In this document: piece after piece, positions 10,509 to 19,748 of the stretch
Numbering within the stretch: the stretch's first letter is position 1
How the letters are laid out: every line of letters begins with the position of its first letter
Origin: Candidatus Zixiibacteriota bacterium
GTDB taxonomy: Bacteria > Zixibacteria > MSB-5A5 > SM23-73-2
Direction of reading: 5' to 3'
Assembly (NCBI GenBank): GCA_030615745.1
Contig: JAUWYR010000003.1
Coordinates: 26,283 to 90,282, forward strand
DNA: 64,000 nucleotides
Program-made: the position numbers and the translations under genes
Notes under the pieces: generated by a model
Seen by the model: only the letters and a program-made list of their open reading frames with translations
Databases searched by the model: none
What the model was told of the DNA's origin: nothing

Positions 10509-11282
10509 ATGGAGAAAGAATACGATTTTAAAACAAACGAAAAGCTTAAAGAATATCCGGTAAGACTTCCCTGTTTTGAAGGTCCTTTGGACCTTTTATT
10601 CTATCTTATCAAGAAAAACCAGATCGAGATTTACGATATTCCGATCTCTTTGGTTGCCCAGCAATATTTAGAATATCTTGAATTGATGAGGGTTTTGGAC
10701 CTGGAGATAGCTGGTGAGTTTTTGGTCTTGGCTGCAACACTTTTAAGGATAAAGGCTAAAATGCTTTTGCCTCCCACAGAAGATGAAGAAGAGACAGAGG
10801 AAGACCCTTGTGCGGAATTGGTTGAGGCTTTGTTCGATTATCAAAAATACAAAAAGACAGCAGATTTTCTCAGAGAAAAAGAAACTGAGGAGTTTTCGTT
10901 TTACCCTCGCTCTTTTCCCCCCTATCTCGAGGGTTCAGAAGAGATGGAGGACAAATCCAAAAAGGTAAGTTTATATGATCTTTTGGAGGCATTCAAAAAA
11001 GTTTTAGCCAAAGCCACAGAAGAGCCAACACATATTATTACAGTGCTTAAGATAACAATAGAACAAAGGATTAACTATATTTTATCCTTTTTGGATAATA
11101 AAAAAAAGGTAAGTTTTACAGATCTTTTTATGGACAATCCAAAAAGATTGGTTATGATCGTTACCTTCATAGCTATTTTGGAATTGATAAGGTTAAATAA
11201 GATAAAAGTTCTTCAGAGAAAAAAATTCTCTGAGATATGGGTTTATGCGAAGCATTCTTCGAATAAGAAAGATAAGCCTTAA
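10509..11282 (+). CDS. scpA: Segregation and condensation protein A
   Basis: FEGPLDLLFYLIKKNQIEIYDIPI, EFLVLAATLLRIKAKMLLP; adjacent to scpB. Confidence 0.94.
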   Translation: MEKEYDFKTNEKLKEYPVRLPCFEGPLDLLFYLIKKNQIEIYDIPISLVAQQYLEYLELMRVLDLEIAGEFLVLAATLLRIKAKMLLPPTEDEEETEEDPCAELVEALFDYQKYKKTADFLREKETEEFSFYPRSFPPYLEGSEEMEDKSKKVSLYDLLEAFKKVLAKATEEPTHIITVLKITIEQRINYILSFLDNKKKVSFTDLFMDNPKRLVMIVTFIAILELIRLNKIKVLQRKKFSEIWVYAKHSSNKKDKP

Positions 11283-11297
11283 AATTGGAGGGGAAGA

Positions 11298-11903
11298 TTG
11301 AATAATTATCATGGTATGGTTGAAGCGGTCCTTTTTGCTTCGGGTTCACCTTTGAGTTTGGGGAAAATAAGTTCGGTTTTAAAAGAGCTAAATCCTTCTC
11401 AGATAAAAAATATAATCGAGGATTTGAATCAAAAATACAGAAGGGAAAATCACAGCTTTACAATAAGAAAGATAGCCTCAGGTTATCAGATGTTCACGTT
11501 GCCAGAGTATGCTGAATTGATCAGCAAAATCCTTGTAGATCGAGGATTTTATCGTCTTTCAGTTCAAGCCTTGGAGACCTCAGCCATAATCGCTTACCAT
11601 CAGCCGGTAACCAAAGCTAAAATCGAAAAAATAAGGGGAGTGAACTCAGAGGGCGTTTTGACTACCCTTTTAGAAAGGGATTTGATCTGCGTGGAGGGAA
11701 GAGGGGAGTCAGTTGGAAGACCCTTTCTTTACGGAACCACAAAGAAATTCTTGAGCTATTTTGGTCTTTCCTCTCTGGAACAACTGCCCAAAATCGAAGA
11801 GCTCGAAGCTTTCTTAAAAGGAAAAGAAGATTTAAAATCTCCAAAAGAGGAAATTCCTGTTGTGGAAAAAAAGATTTCTGAAATAGGTGATAGTGTAGGA
11901 TAG
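11298..11903 (+). CDS. scpB: Segregation and condensation protein B
   Basis: VEAVLFASGSPLS, LETSAIIAYHQPVTKAKIEKIRGVNSEGVLTTLLERDLI; TTG start after AGGGGAAG. Confidence 0.93.
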   Translation: MNNYHGMVEAVLFASGSPLSLGKISSVLKELNPSQIKNIIEDLNQKYRRENHSFTIRKIASGYQMFTLPEYAELISKILVDRGFYRLSVQALETSAIIAYHQPVTKAKIEKIRGVNSEGVLTTLLERDLICVEGRGESVGRPFLYGTTKKFLSYFGLSSLEQLPKIEELEAFLKGKEDLKSPKEEIPVVEKKISEIGDSVG

Positions 11904-12116
11904 CAAGTATTTTTTAACTTCACCTAATTTTGCCAAAAAGAATAAAAGAGAAATCAAACTTAGTTAAAAAAGCAGAAATAAATCCAAAATATAGGCTCAA
12001 TAAAATTTAGGTCGAAAAAGAACAGGAATTAAAAATTGATTGCGAAAATAAGGATTTCAAGAAAAATTTCGTAAAAAAAGTTATTTTAAAAAAAACTTCA
12101 AGTCAATTCTGATAGA

Positions 12117-12803
12117 ATGAGAAGGATTATAGCCATAGATGGTCCAGCAGGTTCAGGCAAGAGCACCACAGCTAAATTAGTTGCCGAAAAATTGAAATTT
12201 CTATATCTTGATACCGGAGCTATGTATCGAGCTATCACATTGAGGGCTTTAGAAAAGGGGATTGATGTAAGAAGCGAACAGAGGCTAAAAAGATTAGCCC
12301 AGGATTCCAAAATTGAGTTCAAGCACGAAAACTCACAAACTAAAATCCTACTCGATGGAGAAGATGTGACCTTAAAAATAAGGGGCCCAGAAATAGACAG
12401 AAAAGTATCTTTTGTGTCAAAACACAAAAAATTAAGAGAGGCTTTAGTTGAATTACAAAAAGAGATCGGAAAGGAGAATAATTTAGTAGCTGAGGGAAGG
12501 GATACCACAACAGTTGTTTTTCCTCAGGCACTTGTTAAAATCTATATGGATTGTGACCTCAAAAAGAGGGCTAAACGTAGACTTATGGAATTCAAACAAA
12601 GGGGTATTTGTTCCACTTCAGAAGAGCAGGTAAAGGAGTTAGAAAGAAGAGATAAAATCGATTCTAAAAGAAAGACAAGTCCCCTTTTAAAAGATAAAGA
12701 TGCTTTCCTTATCGATACAACTAATTTGACCATCGACCAGCAAGTTCAAAAAGTGCTTGAAATTTATAAAAAAAGATTAAAGAACTATGAAACCTCATTA
12801 TAG
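12117..12803 (+). CDS. cmk: Cytidylate kinase
   Basis: IAIDGPAGSGKSTTAKLVAEKL, YLDTGAMYRAITL, AEGRDTTTVVFP. Confidence 0.94.
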   Translation: MRRIIAIDGPAGSGKSTTAKLVAEKLKFLYLDTGAMYRAITLRALEKGIDVRSEQRLKRLAQDSKIEFKHENSQTKILLDGEDVTLKIRGPEIDRKVSFVSKHKKLREALVELQKEIGKENNLVAEGRDTTTVVFPQALVKIYMDCDLKKRAKRRLMEFKQRGICSTSEEQVKELERRDKIDSKRKTSPLLKDKDAFLIDTTNLTIDQQVQKVLEIYKKRLKNYETSL

Positions 12804-13404
12804 GATAGTCCGGCTTTTGAGTAATTTCCTGTTCCATTCAATCTGGAGAGTTAGAAGAGCGGGCGAGCATAATATTCCTGACTCGGGTGGAGTTATAATC
12901 GCCTCCAACCATAAAGCCTTTTTTGACCCACCCCTTCTAAGCGTAGCTTCTAAGAGGGAGCTTTATTTTTTAGCAAAAAAAGAGCTTTTCAAAATTAAAG
13001 TTTTGGGATGGCTCATTAAGAGGTTAAATGCAATACCTATCTCACGTGGAACCTTTGATCGGGAAGGGATTAAAAGGGCAGTGGATATTTTAAAAAAGGG
13101 TAAGGCTTTAGTTTTGTTTCCAGAGGGAAAAAGGATAAGAAATGGAACTTTTGGTGAGCCTAAATTGGGTGTGGGAAAGATTGCGCTCGAGGCAAAAGTC
13201 CCCATTGTCCCTGCATATATCTTCGGTTCTAATTTTTTTTTCAGATCAATTTTAAAGAATGAAAGGGTCTGTGTGAGCTTTGGTCCTCCAATACACCCGG
13301 AATGGCTCAAAAAGATACCCAAGGACAAAAATGGTTATAAAATGGTGGTGCAGGAGATAATGGAAAGAATAAAGAGTTTAGCTTTTAAGACAAAACTCAA
13401 CTAA
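12787..13404 (+). CDS. plsC: 1-acyl-sn-glycerol-3-phosphate acyltransferase
   Basis: SNHKAFFDPPLL (HX4D-like), FPEGKRIRNG (FPEG). Confidence 0.9.
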   Translation: MKPHYRIVRLLSNFLFHSIWRVRRAGEHNIPDSGGVIIASNHKAFFDPPLLSVASKRELYFLAKKELFKIKVLGWLIKRLNAIPISRGTFDREGIKRAVDILKKGKALVLFPEGKRIRNGTFGEPKLGVGKIALEAKVPIVPAYIFGSNFFFRSILKNERVCVSFGPPIHPEWLKKIPKDKNGYKMVVQEIMERIKSLAFKTKLN

Positions 13405-13424
13405 TTTTTTCGTATAACTTTTTA

Positions 13425-14264
13425 ATGGTAAGAATTTCTGTTGTAAAAAATGCTGGCTTTTGTTTTGGTGTTAGAAGGGCTATAAGACTCGCTTTTTTTG
13501 CAGTCAAAAAGAACAGAAAAAAAGTTTTCACTTTAGGACCTTTGATCCATAATCCACAGATGGTGGATGATCTTAAAAAAAAGGGTGTGTATGTTGTGGA
13601 TGATTTATCTGAAATTGATCAAGGTTGTCTTATTATTCGTTCCCACGGAGTTCATCCAAAAATATTGAAAGCTGCGAAGAAAAAGAAGTTGAAGATTATC
13701 GATGCCACCTGTCCCTTTGTAAAAAAAGCCCAAAACAACGCAAAGCTTTTGTGTGACCAGGGCTATCAGGTGGTTGTGGTGGGTGAGGCGGATCATCCAG
13801 AGGTTAAAAGCATAGTTGGATACACAAAAGATAAAGCTTTAGTAATCAACCATACAAAAAATGGTCTGAATTTAAACAAATTTAAAAAAATAGGTGTGGT
13901 TGCACAAACTACTTTAAACATTGATTTGTTTAAACAGGTGATTGATAAGCTAATCGAGAGCGCTAAGGAGATAAAAATCTACAATACGATATGTAATGCC
14001 ACCAGCTTGATGCAGGGAAAAACTTCAAAAATGGCTCAAAGAGTTGACTTGATGATTGTCGTGGGAGGTTATAACTCAGCCAATACTAACAGGCTAGCAA
14101 AGCTTTGCAAAAGAATCGGAACTAAAACTTACCATGTGGAGACTTCAAAAAAGCTTGAAAAAAGTTGGTTTAAAAACGTTAAAAATGTTGGAGTAACCGC
14201 AGGGACATCCACCCCTCCTTGGATTATTCAGGATGTGGTGAAAAAGATTAAAACCTTTGTTTAG
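13425..14264 (+). CDS. ispH: 4-hydroxy-3-methylbut-2-enyl diphosphate reductase
   Basis: NAGFCFGVRRAI, IIRSHGVHP, DATCPFVKKAQ, TAGTSTPPWIIQDV. Confidence 0.95.
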   Translation: MVRISVVKNAGFCFGVRRAIRLAFFAVKKNRKKVFTLGPLIHNPQMVDDLKKKGVYVVDDLSEIDQGCLIIRSHGVHPKILKAAKKKKLKIIDATCPFVKKAQNNAKLLCDQGYQVVVVGEADHPEVKSIVGYTKDKALVINHTKNGLNLNKFKKIGVVAQTTLNIDLFKQVIDKLIESAKEIKIYNTICNATSLMQGKTSKMAQRVDLMIVVGGYNSANTNRLAKLCKRIGTKTYHVETSKKLEKSWFKNVKNVGVTAGTSTPPWIIQDVVKKIKTFV

Positions 14265-14312
14265 CAAATATGTCCAATTAGGGCAAATTCGATATAAAGG
14301 AGGAATGGTTTA

Positions 14313-16343
14313 ATGCCAGAGAAGAAAAAAGAAAAAAAAGTAAGAACAGAAGGAGGTGAGAAGAAAAGAAGGGCTTCTGGTAGCTCCCGAGTTAAAAGAA
14401 AAGAACAGACCCCAAAAAAAGTAGCTTCACCAAAGAAGAAAACAGAAAAACCCACAGAAACAAGAAAGGCTGAACCAAAAAAAGAGCCTAAAAAGACTTT
14501 TGTGCCTGTTCCTAAGATGAGTTTAGCTGAACTCGAACAGAAAGAATATACCCAAGAGGAGTATCAACAACTTCTCCAGATGTATGAGAAGACCATGCCT
14601 AAGATGAAGGAAGGAGAGCTGGTTAAAGGGAAGGTGATGGGGATAACCAAAGAAGATGTGGTTATTGATGTTGGCTTCAAATCAGAGGGAATAATACCGA
14701 TCTATCAGTTTCCAGAACCTCTCAACATCAAAGTAGGTGATGAGATCGATGTTTATCTTGAGGCGATCGAGGATCAGAATGGTCAATTGGTTTTGTCCAA
14801 ACAGAAGGCAGATTTTATGATGGTCTGGGATAAGATCAAGGATGCTTATGGGAAGGAAGCTTTAGTGGAGGGGCTTTTGGAGAAAAGGATTAAAGGAGGG
14901 ATGGTGGTTAATTTGATGGGCGTGGATGCTTTTCTACCCGGTTCGCAGATCGCTTTGCGCCAGGTTCCTGATTTTAATGCTTTAGTTGGGAAGAAGATGA
15001 TGCTGAAGATAATCAAGCTGAACAAACCCAGAAGAAATATCGTTGTCTCAAGAAGGGTTGTTTTGGAGGAGGAAAGGGAAGCTCAAAGAGCTAAACTTTT
15101 AACTGAGATAAAGCCTGGTCAAGTAAAAGAGGGAATTGTGAAAAACATTACTGATTTTGGAGTGTTCATTGATTTGGGTGGTGTGGATGGTCTTTTGCAT
15201 ATCACCGATATGTCTTGGGGAAGGATCTCCCATCCCTCGGAGATGGTTGCGCTCGGCGATGAGATAAAGGTGAAGATTCTGGATTTCGACAAAAATGTTG
15301 GCAGAGTCTCCTTAGGACTAAAACAACTGACCCCTTATCCTTGGGAGAACGTTGAACTGAGATATCCGATTGGTAAGAAGGTCAGGGGAAAAGTTGTTTC
15401 CATAACTGATTACGGTGCTTTTGTGGAGCTGGAAAAAGGGATTGAGGGTTTGATCCATATATCTGAGATGTCCTGGACAAAACATATCAGACATCCATCT
15501 AAGGTGGTCGCTATCGGGGATATGGTGGATGCAGTCGTTTTATCGGTGGACAAACAGAACGAGAAGATATCTTTGGGTTTAAAGCAGATCGAGCCTGACC
15601 CCTGGGAGAACATCGAGAAAAAATATCCTTTGGGCTCAAAAATTATTGGAAAGGTGAGGAACATCACCGCCTTCGGGGTCTTTGTCGAATTAGAGGAAGG
15701 AATAGATGGATTGATTCATATCTCAGATCTTTCTTGGACCAAAAGGATTCAGCACCCGGCGGAGGTGGTTAGAAGGGGAGATAAAATTGAGGCAGCTGTT
15801 CTTAATATCGATAAGGAGAATCGTAGAATATCTTTAGGTCATAAACAGGTTAAATCGGATCCCTGGCCCTATTATTCTAAAAAATATGCTGAAAGTCGCG
15901 AGGTTACTGGACAGATCACAAAGCTTTCAGATAGGGGTGTGGTAGTTAAATTGGAGGATGATCTGGAGGGATTTGTCCTGACTAACCAGTTGGGCAAAGA
16001 GGATATAACCAAACCAATTGAAGCTTTCTCAGAAGGAGATGTGCTTCCTATGAGGGTTATAGATTTTGACCGAATAGGAAAAAGGATTGTCCTCTCTGTT
16101 ACTGAGTATTATAAGGGGAGGGAAAAGGCTGAGCTGGAGGCGTTCTTAGCTAAACATCCGACCAGAACTCTGAAAGTGGAGGAGGTGGTGGAGGAAGTTC
16201 CTAAAATAGATTTCGAGAAAAAAGAAAAAGAGACTCAACCTGAAACAAAGCCGGAAAAAGAAGAGAAAACAAAACCACCTACAGCTGAAGGGAAAAAACC
16301 CGAAGCTAAACCACCTGAAGAACCTGATAAGAAAGCTGAGTAA
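14313..16343 (+). CDS. rpsA: 30S ribosomal protein S1 with Lys-rich N-terminal extension
   Basis: Repeated S1 domains (GKVMGITKEDVVIDVGFKSEGIIP, VKNITDFGVFIDLGGVDGLLHITDMSWGR, etc.); cmk-plsC-ispH-rpsA order. Confidence 0.94.
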   Translation: MPEKKKEKKVRTEGGEKKRRASGSSRVKRKEQTPKKVASPKKKTEKPTETRKAEPKKEPKKTFVPVPKMSLAELEQKEYTQEEYQQLLQMYEKTMPKMKEGELVKGKVMGITKEDVVIDVGFKSEGIIPIYQFPEPLNIKVGDEIDVYLEAIEDQNGQLVLSKQKADFMMVWDKIKDAYGKEALVEGLLEKRIKGGMVVNLMGVDAFLPGSQIALRQVPDFNALVGKKMMLKIIKLNKPRRNIVVSRRVVLEEEREAQRAKLLTEIKPGQVKEGIVKNITDFGVFIDLGGVDGLLHITDMSWGRISHPSEMVALGDEIKVKILDFDKNVGRVSLGLKQLTPYPWENVELRYPIGKKVRGKVVSITDYGAFVELEKGIEGLIHISEMSWTKHIRHPSKVVAIGDMVDAVVLSVDKQNEKISLGLKQIEPDPWENIEKKYPLGSKIIGKVRNITAFGVFVELEEGIDGLIHISDLSWTKRIQHPAEVVRRGDKIEAAVLNIDKENRRISLGHKQVKSDPWPYYSKKYAESREVTGQITKLSDRGVVVKLEDDLEGFVLTNQLGKEDITKPIEAFSEGDVLPMRVIDFDRIGKRIVLSVTEYYKGREKAELEAFLAKHPTRTLKVEEVVEEVPKIDFEKKEKETQPETKPEKEEKTKPPTAEGKKPEAKPPEEPDKKAE

Positions 16344-16367
16344 AAGTAAAAAAGATATACCTTTTTA

Positions 16368-16400
16368 AAGCGATAATCCTTTGAGATTATCGCTTTTTTT
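16368..16400 (+). terminator. rpsA terminator
   Basis: AAAGCGATAATC/CTTTGA/GATTATCGCTTT followed by T-run. Confidence 0.8.
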
Positions 16401-16604
16401 GTTTACAAATTTTAGCCTGTGGTTTATATTAAAACTTAAGAAGAATTTTATGTGCTGTCGGGAGTTTCCTGGGGACAGCTATCCGAAGGATTCATAGAAT
16501 AGGTGTCAGGAGGTAACTCCTGACACCACCTGTTGAAGGGTTATCGCTTTTCTATTTACAAATTTTTTAAACGGCTTTATATTAATTCTAAAGAAAGAAT
16601 TTTG
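16387..16604 (+). repeat. Imperfect 63-bp direct repeat, each copy with a promoter-like pair, flanking palindromic inserts
   Basis: Copy 1 about 16387-16450 and copy 2 about 16541-16604: ttatcgctttt..tttacaaatttt....tttatatt.aa..taa.aagaatttt. TTTACA-17-TATATT in each copy. Confidence 0.7.
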
Positions 16605-16612
16605 CCTTTAAA

Positions 16613-17908
16613 ATGAAAGCAAAGGCTAAAAAGAAGGTTGCTCTTTTCACAGTTGGTTGTAAGCTCAATCAGTATGAGACCCAGGCTATGGGTGAACTTC
16701 TGGAGAGAGATGGATTTGAAAGGGTGGATTTTAAAAAACCCGCGGATTTATACATTATAAACACCTGCACTGTTACTGGGCAAAGCGATTATAGCTCAAG
16801 GCAGGCGATCTATCGAGCAAAAAGATGGTCCCCTTTTGCGAAAATAATAGTCACAGGGTGTTATGCTGAGCTGAAATTAGATTTCTTAAAAAATCTGCCC
16901 GGGGTGAGTAAAGTTTTTGGAAATGAGGGAAAAAAGAAAATCTCCCAAATTGCTTTAAGCCTTTTTGATTCTAAAAGATTGGATTTTGAAGAGGTTAAGG
17001 AGGAGTTGAAAGTTAAAGGTCATTTTAATCATACAAGAGCTCTGGTAAAGATTCAGGATGGATGCAACCAGAGTTGCTCTTATTGCGTTGTTCCTTTGGT
17101 TAGAGGAAAGGAAAGATCAAGGAATTCTAAACAGATTATAGAGGAGATAGAAAATCTGGTTTCAAATGGATTTAAAGAGGTGGTCTTAACAGGTGTGCAT
17201 GTTGGAAGATATGATTTCTGTGGAGAAGATATAGTAACTTTAACTAAAAAGATTTTAAATTACACCTCTATCGAAAGAATAAGATATAGTTCTATCGAGC
17301 CTGATGAGTTTCCTTTTTATTTAATTGACCTTATCGCAAAAGAAAAAAGAATCTGCAAGCATCTTCACGTTCCTTTACAATCTGGAGATGATGAAATTTT
17401 GAAGTTGATGAACAGGTCTTACAACACAGAATATTATAAAGGTCTTTTATCGAAAATAGTTGAAGCTTTTCCTTTTGTCACAATTGGTGCTGATGTGATA
17501 GTTGGTTTTCCGGGTGAAACTGAAAGGCATTTTGAAAACACCTACAAGTTTATACAGTCTCTTCCTCTGCCATATCTACATGTTTTCAGCTATTCTGATA
17601 GGGAGGGGACCAAAGCATCTTTTTTAAAAGATAAAGTTGATCCAAAGACTATCAAGAAAAGAAGCGAGATTTTGCACGAGCTTGCAAGAGAAAAATGGGA
17701 GAAATTCTTAGACTCTTTTATCGGAAAAAAATTAGAGGTTTTGATTGAGAAAAGAAGAGACAGGAAGACTAAAAAATTAATCGGTCTTTCTGATAATTAT
17801 ATCAGGATTTTGGTGCAGGGTGAGGATGAGTTGTTCAATCAGATTGTTGAAGTTTTTGTTAAAAAGAGGGAGTGGAGATTTTTGATTGGAGAGGTCAAAG
17901 AACAGTGA
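16613..17908 (+). CDS. mtaB: MiaB-family tRNA methylthiotransferase, MtaB-type
   Basis: GCKLNQYETQ, VKIQDGCNQSCSYCVVPLVRG (radical SAM CxxxCxxC), TGVHVGRY, HVPLQSGDDEILKLMNR, GADVIVGFPGE. Confidence 0.92.
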   Translation: MKAKAKKKVALFTVGCKLNQYETQAMGELLERDGFERVDFKKPADLYIINTCTVTGQSDYSSRQAIYRAKRWSPFAKIIVTGCYAELKLDFLKNLPGVSKVFGNEGKKKISQIALSLFDSKRLDFEEVKEELKVKGHFNHTRALVKIQDGCNQSCSYCVVPLVRGKERSRNSKQIIEEIENLVSNGFKEVVLTGVHVGRYDFCGEDIVTLTKKILNYTSIERIRYSSIEPDEFPFYLIDLIAKEKRICKHLHVPLQSGDDEILKLMNRSYNTEYYKGLLSKIVEAFPFVTIGADVIVGFPGETERHFENTYKFIQSLPLPYLHVFSYSDREGTKASFLKDKVDPKTIKKRSEILHELAREKWEKFLDSFIGKKLEVLIEKRRDRKTKKLIGLSDNYIRILVQGEDELFNQIVEVFVKKREWRFLIGEVKEQ

Positions 17909-18073
17909 ACAGTAAACGGAATTGAGATAGAGATTTGAGAGTTGAGAAAGAGAAAAAAAGCTGTAGGCAGAAAATGGATGACGGATGACGAATAACGGAT
18001 GACGAATGACGGATGACGGATGACGGATGACGAGACACGGGTAACGAGGAACGAGAAACGAGTAACGGAGAGA
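17900..18073. repeat. Long degenerate 7-bp periodic array between mtaB and rsmE
   Basis: gaacagt gaacagt aaacgga attgaga ... then 13 clear heptamers 17976-18066: ggatgac ggatgac gaataac ggatgac gaatgac ggatgac ggatgac ggatgac gagacac gggtaac gaggaac gagaaac gagtaac. Confidence 0.85.
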
Positions 18074-18075
18074 AA

Positions 18076-18831
18076 ATGATTACTTATTTTTACGTCAAAC
18101 CAGAAAATGTAGGAAAAGATGGTTTGAAAATCTCTGGGAATGAGGCGAAGCATATTATATCTGTTTGTAGATATAGGGAGGGTGATGAAATTTTTGTTGT
18201 GGATGGAGAGGGTAAAAAGTATAAGGTTAAGATTAGCTCTATTGGTAAAAATAAAGTTGAGGCTAAAATTCTATCGAGGACAAAAGATGAAAATGAGCCG
18301 GATTTATTTTTGACCTTGGCTCAATCGATTGGAAAGGGTCTTAAGATGGACTGGGTGGTGGAGAAGGGGACTGAGATCGGGGTTAGCTCTTTTATTCCTC
18401 TTTTAACCCAAAGAACTGCGGTTAAAATTGAAACCGAGAAAAAAGAGAGGATAAAAATAGATAGGTGGAGAAGGAAAGCCTTATCTTCTATGAAGCAGTC
18501 TCTTAGATGCAGGCTGCCTGTTGTTAATAAGATAATTACTTTAGATGAGCTTCTTTCATGTATAAAAGAGTTCGATTTGTCTTTGTTCGGGAGTCTGGAA
18601 AAGGCCTGCCCGTCCGGGGGGCCAAAAAAGCTAAAAAGTTTGGCTGAGCTTAAAAAACCGAATAAAAAAATTCTTTTAATTGTTGGACCTGAGGCTGGGC
18701 TTACTGATGGTGAATTGAAAAAGCTTTCAGATGCCGGGGCTATTCCTGTTGATTTAGGCAAAAGAAGGCTCAGGACCGAGACAGCGGGGATTGTTTTTTG
18801 TGCGCTGGTTTTGGGGGAGGTGGAGGGGTAG
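18076..18831 (+). CDS. rsmE: 16S rRNA (uracil-1498-N3) methyltransferase
   Basis: NEAKHIISVCRYREGDEIFVVDG, KGLKMDWVVEKGTEIGVSSFIPLLTQRT, LLIVGPEAGLTDGE, LRTETAGIVF. Confidence 0.94.
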   Translation: MITYFYVKPENVGKDGLKISGNEAKHIISVCRYREGDEIFVVDGEGKKYKVKISSIGKNKVEAKILSRTKDENEPDLFLTLAQSIGKGLKMDWVVEKGTEIGVSSFIPLLTQRTAVKIETEKKERIKIDRWRRKALSSMKQSLRCRLPVVNKIITLDELLSCIKEFDLSLFGSLEKACPSGGPKKLKSLAELKKPNKKILLIVGPEAGLTDGELKKLSDAGAIPVDLGKRRLRTETAGIVFCALVLGEVEG

Positions 18832-18904
18832 ATATTCGTTATTGGAGAAACATAAAGACAATCTGGTTTTGGAATTGATGTTTTCCAAGCATTAAGAAAA
18901 ATCT

Positions 18905-19738
18905 CTAATAATTAAGGATTAATATCTCTCTTGCTTTATACCGCTTTCCGTCGGATCGTATCCAACGCGTAACCTTTCGCTGTACGACTCGAAAGCTATT
19001 ATAAAGTGAACGAATGAATTTTGTATCAGCATTTGATACAAGCACCCTGCAGCCTTTTTTGCTTAAACGAATTGCCATTTCTGCTAAAGCCTCATGATCG
19101 GATATACCAAAGCGTTCCTGCGTATAGTGGGTAAAGTATGCTGTTTGGTTCAGAGGGGGATACGGCGGATCCAGATAAACGAAATCGTTTGTCCCTACCT
19201 CTTCTAATATTTGTCGAAAGTCGCCAACTTTAAGGTCGGCGCACTTTAATGCGACAGATGCAGCTTTCAAGTCTTTACTTGATGGTAAGGTCGGTGGTTC
19301 TTTGTAACCGTAAGGTACGTTGAATTCTCCTTTTTCATTTACGCGCCATATGCCGTTGAAGCAGGTCTTGTTTAAATAGATGAACATAACCGACTTCGCA
19401 ATCGAATCATTGGCTCTGTTGTACTTAGTCCTAATTTCATAATAGTAATCCTTTGAAGTAAGTCTAGCGTGTCTACGCAGGTAATTAGCGATTAGATCTG
19501 GGTGTTCGCGCACGGCCTTGAAACATGCTATTAGATCGTGGTTGAGATCTGCAAGAACAGCTCGATACGGTTGTAAAGCAAAGAATAGACTTCCTGCTCC
19601 CAAGAACGGCTCCCAATAAGTAACCTTTTCCAAATCTTGTGGAACTACGCCAAGTATAAAGTCTACTAACCGAGTCTTCCCGCCAGCCCAGCGAAGGAAA
19701 GGTTTTAGAACAGACTTATTTTTATTTTCAATTACCAT
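18905..19738 (-). CDS. D12-class DNA adenine methyltransferase (Dam family)
   Basis: LKPFLRWAGGKTRLVDFIL, YWEPFLGAGSLFFAL, FVYLDPPYPPLN (DPPY). Confidence 0.95.
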   Translation of the reverse strand: MVIENKNKSVLKPFLRWAGGKTRLVDFILGVVPQDLEKVTYWEPFLGAGSLFFALQPYRAVLADLNHDLIACFKAVREHPDLIANYLRRHARLTSKDYYYEIRTKYNRANDSIAKSVMFIYLNKTCFNGIWRVNEKGEFNVPYGYKEPPTLPSSKDLKAASVALKCADLKVGDFRQILEEVGTNDFVYLDPPYPPLNQTAYFTHYTQERFGISDHEALAEMAIRLSKKGCRVLVSNADTKFIRSLYNSFRVVQRKVTRWIRSDGKRYKAREILILNY

Positions 19739-19748
19739 GAACGTAACA

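Noticed and set aside
17839-18153. Reverse-strand 104-aa ORF (…SVIRHPSFVIRYSSSVIHFL…)
   Set aside because: It is a translation of the 7-bp array plus gene ends; low-complexity by construction and overlaps mtaB and rsmE.
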